This document shows, in pieces, positions 56,129-64,000 of a stretch of DNA of 64,000 nt. Within the stretch, counting starts at the first letter, position 1; each line of letters opens with the position of its first letter. Below the pieces are notes generated by a model that worked only from the letters and a program-made list of their open reading frames with translations, did no database searches and was not told the DNA's origin. The position numbers and the translations under genes are program-made. Source of the DNA: Capra hircus (taxonomy: Eukaryota; Chordata; Mammalia; Artiodactyla; Bovidae); NCBI RefSeq assembly GCF_001704415.2, contig NC_030826.1, positions 62,448,816-62,512,815 of the forward strand, read 5' to 3'.

Positions 56129-56620
56129 TTAGGCCACAGGGACTTGCGTTATTCAGTAACAGAAGGAGGGAGATGGAGGAGAGTAGGGTGGATGCTGGTG
56201 TCAGGGCAAGGCCCAGGAAGAAAGGAAAATGGACCAAAAGGGGCTCCCCGGAGGAAGGCAGGCAACGTGGGGGTTGGGGGGCGGCTGGCCCAGCAGGGCA
56301 GTGTGGGCAGCAGGGAGTGGACCCAGACTGCAGAGTTCAGTGCTGAGATGGTTACTTGACTGAGCTAAGGGATGCCCAGAAGGCTGGTAAAACTATTCTG
56401 GGTGTGTCTGTGGGGTTGTTTCCATAACAGATTAGCATTTAAATTCAGAGACTCTGGAAAGGGTCATGGTCATCAGTGAGGGTTTTACCCAGTCCTCTGA
56501 GGGCCCAGAGACAGCAAAAAGGCAGGGTTGGGGGAAGGAGCATCGGAGGATTAGCGGGGTGACAGGGTGGAGGATGGAGCTTGTTTTCTGAGCCTGGACT
56601 TCTGTCTCCTAAAATTGCCT
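56129..56620. other. Unassigned sequence
   Basis: Nothing recognised. Confidence 0.3.
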
Positions 56621-56624
56621 TTGG

Positions 56625-56853
56625 TTCTGCTTCTCAGGCCTTCGGGCTCAGAATGGGACTTGTGCTGCTACTGCCCCTGTTCTCCTGCTTCCAGGTTTGG
56701 AGAGGAACCACACTACCAGCTTTCCCAGGCCTCCAGCTTGCAGATGGCACGGCGGTTTCTGGGACTTCTCAGCTTCCATCATCATGTGAGCCAATCCCAC
56801 CTAAAAAATCTCTTTCTAGCCATCCATGTGTAACCTGCTGCTGCTGCTGCTAA
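56625..56853 (+). other. Candidate small exon with signal-peptide-like start
   Basis: A pyrimidine-rich acceptor-like TTCTGCTTCTCAG (56625-56637) precedes an ATG at 56653. The frame begins MGLVLLLPLFSCFQ, hydrophobic and signal-peptide-like, and CCAGGTTTGG (56691 on) could be a weak donor. If not spliced, the frame runs into the following Bov-A2 and ends in its repeat tail. I do not recognise a protein. It could be chance. Confidence 0.25.
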
Positions 56854-57112
56854 GTCGCTTCAGTCATGTCCGACCCTGTGTGACCCCATAGATGGCAGCC
56901 CACCAGGCTCCCCCATCCCTGGGATTCTCTAGGCAAGAACACTGGAGTGGGTTGCCATTGCCTTCTCCAATGCATGAAAGTGAAAACTGAAAGTGAAGTC
57001 ACTCAGTCGTGTCCGACCCTCGGCGACCCCATGGACTGCAGCCCACCAGGCTCCTTTGCCCATGGGACTTTCCAGGCAAGAGGACTGGAGTGGGGTGCCA
57101 CTGCCTTCTCCA
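56837..57112 (-). mobile_element. Bov-A2 SINE with 12-bp target duplication
   Basis: Reverse dimeric Bov-A2 with a CTG tail, flanked by exact CATGTGTAACCT at 56825-56836 and 57113-57124. Confidence 0.95.
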
Positions 57113-57142
57113 CATGTGTAACCTACTGGTTCATTTTCTCTG

Positions 57143-57323
57143 GAGTATCTAACTCTTTGCGACCCCATGAATCCAGGCTCCTCTGTCTATGGAATTCTCC
57201 AGGCCAGAATACTGGAGTGGGTTGCTATTTCCTTCTCCAGGGGATCTTCCTGACCCAGGGATAGAACCCGGGTTCGTTGCATTGCAGGCAGATTCTTTGC
57301 TGTCTGAGCTACCAGGGAGGCCC
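57143..57323 (-). mobile_element. Bov-tA SINE
   Basis: Reverse Bov-tA from AGTATCTAACTCTTTGCG to GAGCTACCAGGGAGGCCC. Confidence 0.92.
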
Positions 57324-57354
57324 TGCTTTTTGGAGGACATTGACTTAATAGAGA

Positions 57355-58005
57355 TGCTTTTCATTTTTATTTCTAATTGGAGGTAATTGCTTTACAATAC
57401 TGAGATGGTTTCTGCCATACATCAACATGAATCAGCCCTAGGTATACACATGTCCCCTCCCTTTAACCTCCCTCCCACCTCCAATCCCATCCCATTCTGG
57501 GATTGTCTCAGAGCACCAAGTTAGAGCTCCCCGCGTCTTACAGCAAATTCCCATTGGCTGTCTATTTTACGTATGGTGCTGTGTATGTTTCAGTGTTACT
57601 CTCTGAATTATCCCTCCCTCGCCTTCCCTCTTGGTGTCCGCAAGTCTGTTCTTTGTGTATGCATCTCCACTGTTGCCCTGCAAATAGGTTCATCAGTACC
57701 ATCTTTCCAGATTCCATATATATGTATTAATTTATAATATTTGTTTTTCTCTTTCTGACTTCATTCTGCGTAATAGGCTCTAGGTTCATCTACCTCGTTA
57801 GAACTGACTCCCATGTGTTCTTTTTCATGGCTGACAATATTCCACTGTGCATAGTACCACAACTTCTTCATCCACTCATCTGTTGATGAATATACAGGTT
57901 GCTTCTGTGTCTTGGCTATTGTAAATAATGCTGCAATGAACGTTGGGTACATTTGTCTTTTTCAATTATGTTTTTCTCAGGGTACATGTCTAGTAGTGGG
58001 ATTAT
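57355..58005 (-). mobile_element. Bovine L1 3' end, 5'-truncated
   Basis: CATCAACATGAATCAGCCCTA, TAATAGGCTCTAGGTTCATC and GTAAATAATGCTGCAATGAACG match the younger bovine L1 3' end, reverse. It continues further into ORF2 than the copy at 47830. Confidence 0.92.
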
Positions 58006-58007
58006 CC

Positions 58008-58118
58008 CACTCCAGTGTTCTTGCCTGGAGAATCCCAGGGACAGGGGAGCCTGGTGGGCTGCCGTCTAAGGGGTCACACAGAGTCGGACACGACTGAAGT
58101 GACTTAGCAGTAGCAGCA
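58008..58118 (+). mobile_element. Bov-A2 second-monomer fragment
   Basis: ACTCCAGTGTTCTTGCCTGG to GACTGAAGTGACTTAGCAG. Confidence 0.88.
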
Positions 58119-58127
58119 TGATAATTA

Positions 58128-58346
58128 TGGGGTTTCCTAGGTGGTGCTAGTGGTAAAGAACCCACCTGCCAATGCAGGAGACGTAAGAGGTGCAGGTTCG
58201 ATCCCTGGGTTGGAAAGATCCCCTGGAGAAGGGTATGGCAACCCACTCCAGAATTCTTACCTGGAGAATCCCACGGACAGAGGAGCCTGGTGGGCCATGG
58301 TCCATGAGGTCACAAAGAGTTGGACACAACTGAAGTGACTTAACAG
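58128..58346 (+). mobile_element. Bov-tA SINE
   Basis: GGGTTTCCTAGGTGGTGC, GGTTCGATCCCTGGGTTGG and GAGTTGGACACAACTGAAG; near full length. Confidence 0.94.
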
Positions 58347-58499
58347 GCAATCATCATTTTATCAGAGGTTCAGTTGCGTATTTGGTACAAATTTCTGAAG
58401 CAAGTGACATAGAAAATAGAGCTATCAGTTATTAGTAAGGTCATAAGTAAGAATTTAAGTCAAGAACTTCCATTAGCCATAGCCCAGTATATCCCCAGG

Positions 58500-58697
58500 T
58501 CATCTGACTTCTTTGTAACCCCTTGGACGGTAGCCTTCCAGGTTCCTCTGTCCATGGGATTTCCCAGGCAAGGATACTGAAGTGGATTTTTACTGAGAAG
58601 TGCCATTCCCTTCTCCAGGGGATCTTCCTGGATCAGGGGTTGAATCCATGTCTCCTGCTTTGACAGGCAGGTTCTTCATCACTGAGCCACCAGGCTT
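58500..58697 (-). mobile_element. Bov-tA SINE
   Basis: Reverse Bov-tA from CATCTGACTTCTTTGTAACC to CACTGAGCCACCAGGC. Confidence 0.88.
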
Positions 58698-61445
58698 ACG
58701 TGAATCATCTTACAGATATGTCTATTTCATGTTGATAACTTAATTTTGATTGTATATTAAAACTCTACCTCCCCTCTCATGTTTTGGTTGCCACAATTTA
58801 CCTCTTTTTATATCATGTGTTCATTAACAAATTTTATAGCTATAGTTACTTTTACTACCTTTGTCCTTTAATATTTATATTAGAGTTAAATGATTAACAC
58901 ACAACCATATTCAGCATTCAGTTCAGTTCAGTTGCTCAGTAGTGTCTGACTCTTTGTGACCCCATGAATCACAGCATGCCAGGCCTCCCTGTCTATCACC
59001 AACTCCAGGAGTCCACCCAAACCCATGTCCATTGAGTCGGTGATGCCATCCAACCATCTCATCCTCTGTCGTCCCCTTCTCCTCCTGCCCCAAATCTTTC
59101 CCAGCATCAGGGTCTTTTCCAATGAGTCAACTCTTCGCATCAGGTGGCCAAAGTGTTAGAGTTTCAGCTTCAACATCATATGCTGAATTTGGCTACAAGC
59201 TTATCTTTATCTTCTTTATCTACTTGCATCCTCTGTTTTCATATGAGTATCATGCCCTTTCAAGGCAGCTTGAAGAGTCCCTTTCAGTTTTTAGTGGTAA
59301 TGAACTCCCTCTGTTTTTGATTGTTTGGAAAAGCCTCTACCTCATTTCTGAGAGAACGCTTTACCAGGTAAAGTATTCTTTGCTGGCAGTTTTCCTTCTT
59401 TTAGAATGTTTATTAATATTATATCATCCCACTCTCTTGGCCTGAAAGCTTCCTGCTGAGAACTCTGCTAATAGCGTTCTAGGGGTTCCCTTGTATGAGA
59501 TAGACTGTTTTCTGTGTTGTTGCTTCAAAAGTCTATCTTTGTCTTTTATTTTAGACAGTATTGTTAAAAAATAGGGACAAGATTGTTGTGTATTGAAATT
59601 TTCAGATGACCTATGAGCTCCGTAAACTCAGATATCAAAATTTCTCCCCAGATTTGGGAAGTTTTCAGCCATTACTTCTTTAAATATACTTTCTGACCTC
59701 TTGTCTCTCTCTTCTTCTGAGACTCCAATACTTCTTAGATTGTTCACAGGATTCACAGGATTTTTTTCACTCTTCATTCTTTTACCTTTCTTCTCCTTTG
59801 GTTGAATACTTTGAAGATCCTATCTACTACTTCACAGTTCTTTCTCTCGAACCATTCTGCTGTTGATGTTGTCCATTGCATTTTTAACTTCATCCATTGT
59901 ATTCTTCAGTCTAAGAATGTCTACATAATTATTTTTTTAAAATGATTTCTTTCTTCCTGCAGAGCTTTTCATTTGTTCATGTATTGTTTTCTGAATTTTG
60001 GTGAATTGTCCTCTGGTTATTAGCTCACCGAGATTCCTTAAAAGTTATTTTGAATTATTTATTGGGTAAATTGCAGATTTCCATTTCTTTGCAGTCAGTT
60101 ATTAGACAGTTACTGTGTTCCACTGAGGGTGTCATGTTTCCTTAAATTTTATTTCTTTAAAGATTTTTTACGGAAGTATAGTGGACGTACAATATTGGTT
60201 TGGGGTGTATAGCATAGTGAGTCAACATTTTTATATATTATGAATTGATCACAATGATAAGTCCAGGAGCCTTTTGTCATCATAAAAAGTTACTGCAATT
60301 TTATGGACTGTATTCCCTATTCTTTACACTACCTCCCTGTTGATCTTGATATTTCATATTCCTTGAAGCCCTGTGTTGCTGTCTTCACATCTGAAGAGAA
60401 GTGACCTCTTCCAGTCCTTACTGGCTGACTTCAGGAGAGAAACACCCTCTGTGGGCTGTGCTAGGAATTCTCACATCGTTACTGTGGGGATGTCTGCTCC
60501 ACACATCTTGTGGCAAACGCTGAAGCTCAGGTGCTCTCTCTGGATCCTGCAGAGCCTGGCTGACAGTATCCCTTTGCTTTCCCTAGGGGCCTGCTCGGTG
60601 GTCCATTCTGTGGTTTCTCCTAGGCCTGCCAACCCAGTTTTCTGCTCAGGCTCCCTGACTGCCTGACTGCGTTCTCACCGCTGTCAGCGCATCCACAGGG
60701 AAGGGTGCGGGGGGAGGCGTCAGGTGCGTGCTTACCATGCAGGCTCTTCAGACCAGGAAGGCCTAGTTTAGTTCTAAATTGTCCCCTTGAGGGAGGGGCA
60801 ACATGAGAAAACTCCGGCTGTTCCTCTCACCCTCTTGAATGCGCCCAGTACCTGATTGTTTTCATCCAGCCTCGTGCTGGCACCCACTCCTGGACTCTGG
60901 GCCTCCCACAAAGGCTGTTTGGTCTGTGGGTGGCCATCCAAATTGGTTTTCTTTGGGGGAAGGTAGTAGAAATCTCCTGTTCCACGATTTTGATGTTGCT
61001 CCTCTTCCTTGTGATATTTTTTGATGAAAACTAGACTTTTGAGTGCAATAATGTGGTAACTCTGGAAATAAGGTTCCCCCTCTTCCCTAGAGTTTGCTGT
61101 TTGTGAAAGTTACTGATACCGTTTTTGTGCTTGTAATTGTTGTGGGCAATCTCCGAGCTGAAGACCAGCTTGAGATGTAAACTTAAGGTCTCACATCTTT
61201 TCTGGATCTTTCTTTTGGCTTATGTGGTCACTTCCTATTTTCCCCTTACATACATTTGTGTTTGAGTTACTGTCCAGTGTCCTTTATGCAAAACGGGCCT
61301 AGTGCTAAAGACCTCTCTTGTTTTGCCAGCCACAGGATTCTTGGTTGACATACTTTTTCCTTCAGTGCTTTGAATAAGTCAACCCACTGTCTCCTGGTCT
61401 CCCAAGCTTTCTAATGATGAACTTGCTGATGACCTTATTGAGGTA
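58698..61445 (-). mobile_element. Old L1 sequence, mosaic and interrupted
   Basis: TCAAAATTTCTCCCCAGATTTGG (59640) and GGGAAGTTTTCAGCCATTAC, then GAAGTATAGTGGACGTACAATA (60172) and GACTGTATTCCCTATTC, are reverse old-L1 landmarks. The block TTCTTTGCTGGCAGTTTTCC, then ATCATCCCACTCTCTTGGCC (59378-59450), reappears as GGATTCTTGGTTGACATAC, then GTCTCCTGGTC (61336-61410), so a part is duplicated. 60360-61330 is L1-like at best. Confidence 0.55.
58916..59178 (-). mobile_element. BovB LINE 3' end, short
   Basis: CATTCAGTTCAGTTCAGTTG to AGTTTCAGCTTCAACATCA. It encodes about the last 70 residues (MRRVDSLEKTLML block) and is inserted in L1. Confidence 0.92.
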
Positions 61446-61519
61446 AATATGATGAGGGTGGTCTTCTTTTCAGGAAGGCCACTAACAAGAGTCAGCAGAA
61501 CTCCTTCAGCCTCCAGAGA

Positions 61520-62140
61520 CTTTTCTTGCAAAGTCCAGAGCATCAGGGTCTTGAAAGCTCCTCCAGGTGATCGACACTGAATAAATGTTACTCCTTGTCA
61601 CGGAGTATGTGAGTGGACGAGAAGTGATTGACTGTTTCCTGGGTGGTGGCTGCCGGGCAGATGAGGCGGCTAAAGCCTGTCCCAGAACCTGGTGCCTGCT
61701 GGGCAGTGCTGCCACCAGAAGGTATCGGCTGCAGAAGAGACCTGAGGCCAGAGACCCTACTTCTTGGTGCTGAGCTAAGAATCACAGACTTTCCCACTCA
61801 GTCAGCACCTTCTGTGATGGCCAATCACCTGGATGCGTGGAACCTGGGAGTGGTTCTGTACTCTTGGGGCCTGGGTCCCTGCCCTTCATGGGACTGGACT
61901 TCTGGGAGCTGCAGCAGCGGATCCTGAGTGGGCAACACCATGTTCCCACTTTATCCCTCTCTTGAGATGAAAAAATCTCTCTGAAACAATGATAACCATT
62001 GACCCCAACAATGAAGGGGTCACTTGAAGTGACCCATGAGGCATCTGTGAGTGAACGTGGACCAGGAGGAGCCGTTCAGGCCATCCAGTGAGCTGCCCTG
62101 TGACGAGGACTCCCCGGGTGACAGGTGATGACATGGCCTC
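61520..62140 (+). pseudogene. Ser/Thr kinase relic, MARK / sperm-motility-kinase-like
   Basis: Conceptual translation in shifting frames follows the protein-kinase catalytic domain. A VQSIRVLK block (61520 on) precedes the hinge LLLVTEYVSGREVIDCF (61588 on). The catalytic loop reads RRDLRPETLLL (HRD His changed to Arg), and the metal-binding motif reads ITDFP (DFG Gly lost). DAWNLGVVLYSW (61836 on) corresponds to DVWSLGVVLYT of subdomain IX, and ILSGQHHVP and an IDPNN-like block follow. The APE segment is missing. The domain is contiguous without introns, pointing to a processed copy or an intronless SMOK-like gene. Known members are cytoskeletal or sperm kinases; this one is inactive. MARK/SMOK is my best match, but other CAMK-group kinases are possible. 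Confidence 0.72.
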
Positions 62141-63093
62141 TGCATGTGTCCTGCATGCAGGATATACAGGGGGATAGGAGCCCTAGGTGGGGGTCATTCT
62201 GTCGCCCCGAGGCCCTCCCCTTCTGCTGACCTCAGCATGGGTTGAGCCTCTTGGACCCTGAGGTGGGCGCCCAGGATGAACCACTTATCCCCGCACAGTT
62301 CTGTGAGGGGGAGGGGCAGCAACCCGGAGGGTCAGAGGTCCATGCCCCCAGCCCTGGTGAGGCCCTGGGGCTCCCTTTACACCAGCAGGCCTGGGGCCCC
62401 AGAGGAACTGTCTGCCATGGGTGTGTTGCCCTCCAGAAGCTACCCCAATGCTGGGCAGCCTGAGTGTCCCAGCCCCCCTCCAGCCACAGCCAGAGACAGT
62501 AGGGGTGGCTGGGAGATTCTAGAACTTTACTTTAAAGCAGTTATGTTGCAGACTGCCCAACCAGAATTCTCACCACAAAGTGAGCCTAGGGTAATTCCCC
62601 ATGGCCAGCCAGGCAGGAAGGTCAGGCCCCACCCCCTGCATTGAAGTGGAGGGCAGGAAGATGCTGAACCCTGGGCCCCTGGAGGCCAGGGCTGGGTGCA
62701 CACAGCCCAGCTCTGTGTGCACCCTGGGGGTGGTGTAGGCACTGCACACTGTGTGTACCCAGATGCCTGGGGAGAGAGAACACGGTCCAGGAGAACATGG
62801 GGGTGTTCTCTGCCCCAGATTCAAATCAGGAGGATGTCCCACACCACCACGGCCTTCAGAAGCATCGTACTCAAAATACCTGGCCAGCTCAGACAACGGC
62901 GTGGCACTGCCTGGGGACAAGAAAAGAGGCCGCCCTGATGCAAGCCCACCCCTTGGTCCCATCTGGGTTGGGGCTGGACTGCCAGAGGTTGGACGGCCTT
63001 TCCTGTAGCACTTCTCCCCTCCCCACCTCTTCCCTGTCCTTTCTTCCAAGTGAGTAGGGGAGGGGACGGTCTTTCTAAAGCACTGGGAATAAA
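62141..63093 (+). other. GC-rich stretch ending in a poly(A) signal
   Basis: No clear coding region. It ends with GGGAATAAACATG (AATAAA 63088-63093) followed by a T/G-rich region, so it could be the 3' untranslated region of the kinase relic or of another transcript. The frames at 62276-62644 and 62570-63049 (reverse) are compositional. Confidence 0.3.
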
Positions 63094-63690
63094 CATGATG
63101 CCCCAGGAAGCTGTATCACAGACACTCTGTTTTGCGTCCTCTGTGCCTGGAACTGGGGCCGTGCACGCTCCAGTTAGAGACGCATGTAGGCATGTGGCCC
63201 TTGGAGTTAATCAGAGCAACTAAACGGAAAAACGATCTTAGAAAATTATCACAGTGACTCCCGACACTGCCAGTGTGGTCGTGAAGGGGAAAGGCTTGAG
63301 CCGCATTGCAGGACTGGAATATGGAAAGTGTGTGCTAGCTTCCTGCACTCGCATTCCAGAACACTTCCAGAAGGACTGAGGGGATCTCCGAGGCCCTTAA
63401 CTAGGAGAACAGGGTCCGTGAACCCAGGGGCGTGGGCAGGCGGAAAAGGCGGTGTGGGTGTGGCCGTGGCCGTCCCCGCGCAGCTGTCTCCTGACCATCG
63501 CGCAGGGGGCCTTTCCACGGCGAGTCCCCCTGTTTACAACGGGCGGTGGAGCAGCCCCTCTGAGAGGCTGGACCACAGTGGGAGCTGCTGAGCAGCTCAG
63601 GTCCTGGGGAGGCTCCTGTGAGCCACACGTCTCAGGGGGAGGAGTCAGGAGACACAGCAGCCCAGAAGGGCGAGGGCCAAGGAAAGGGCC
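63094..63690. other. GC-rich unassigned sequence
   Basis: CpGs become more frequent near 63420-63540. No recognised gene. Confidence 0.35.
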
Positions 63691-63749
63691 TTTAAAAAGC
63701 TAAGTTCCAGATTCCCAGGAACCAGGTGTTTCCTCTTTAGATGGTGAGT
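63691..63749 (+). promoter_or_regulatory. Candidate TATA-type promoter with short first exon
   Basis: TTTAAAAAG (63691-63699) is followed about 40 bp later by ATG (63741) and directly by GTGAGT (63744-63749), a good splice-donor match. The exon would contribute little beyond the start codon. The remaining 250 bp to the window end would be intron. The pattern is suggestive but unproven. Confidence 0.3.
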
Positions 63750-64000
63750 CTGTGTGTCAGATGTCTGTCCCGGCGCTTGCACATGGGCTCCTGGAAGCCC
63801 CGGCCGGCTGCAAGTGGCCCAGGGGCCCCGAGTGCCTGGCTGTCACGGCGCAGTGACGCTGCCCATGGGTCCACACCAGACCAGTCGGAGAGGACCCTCC
63901 TCCAGGCCCAGAGAGCAGGCTGGGAAGCAAGAGGGCTGGGATGGGGGGTGGGGGGCCCTGCTGCGCCCTTTATCTTCCCGGTTCTGGCTTTCTTTGCGCC

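Overview
The window is nuclear DNA of a pecoran ruminant, most likely cattle (Bos) or a close bovid. The evidence is its dispersed repeats: BovB (RTE) LINEs, Bov-tA and dimeric Bov-A2 SINEs, CHR-type cetartiodactyl SINEs and bovine-type L1 3' ends fill most of the sequence. I find no intact host protein-coding gene. Nearly every long open frame lies inside a retroelement or a GC-rich stretch.

Layout. 1-9.3 kb: a BovB 3' end, decayed L1s, a solo LTR with a 6-bp target duplication (3216-4494), and a second LTR type (8022-8508). 9.3-17.5 kb: SINEs, including a Bov-A2 nested in a Bov-tA, old repeats and an L1. 17.5-19.7 kb: a BovB with its 5' part inverted (twin priming) and an internal 119-bp triplication. 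19.7-24.3 kb: SINEs, one BovB and unassigned DNA. 24.3-31.5 kb: a decayed class I (gamma-type) endogenous retrovirus with both LTRs, a tRNA-His-like primer site, the C-terminal half of gag, a broken pro-pol and a tiny env remnant. 31.5-35.9 kb: an L1 carrying three later insertions, SINEs and older repeats. 36.0-37.9 kb: a CpG-rich segment containing a GC-shifted BovB piece, followed by a solo LTR with a 5-bp duplication. 38-44 kb: microsatellites, old repeats and SINEs. 44.1-52.8 kb: a mosaic of minus-strand L1 pieces in which a non-L1-looking module recurs three times, once with a good CTCF-like motif, interrupted by BovB, Bov-A2 and a cluster of related LTRs. 52.8-56.8 kb: a GC-rich block with CCAAT and GC boxes, a candidate splice donor, a BovB, and a short frame with a signal-peptide-like start. 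56.8-61.4 kb: SINEs and L1. 61.5-62.1 kb: a decayed, intronless relic of a MARK/sperm-motility-kinase-like Ser/Thr kinase. 62.1-64.0 kb: GC-rich DNA with a poly(A) signal and, near the end, a TATA-like box with a candidate first exon.

The recognisable sequences work together only as layers of retrotransposition. BovB supplies the RT/endonuclease machinery whose 3' end is shared by Bov-tA and Bov-A2, and L1 is the usual target and the probable source of poly(A)-primed insertions. I saw no CRISPR array, operon or defence locus. The most useful leads are the kinase relic, the CTCF-motif module in the L1 mosaic, the GC-shifted BovB in the CpG-rich segment, the candidate promoters, and several insertions with exact target-site duplications.
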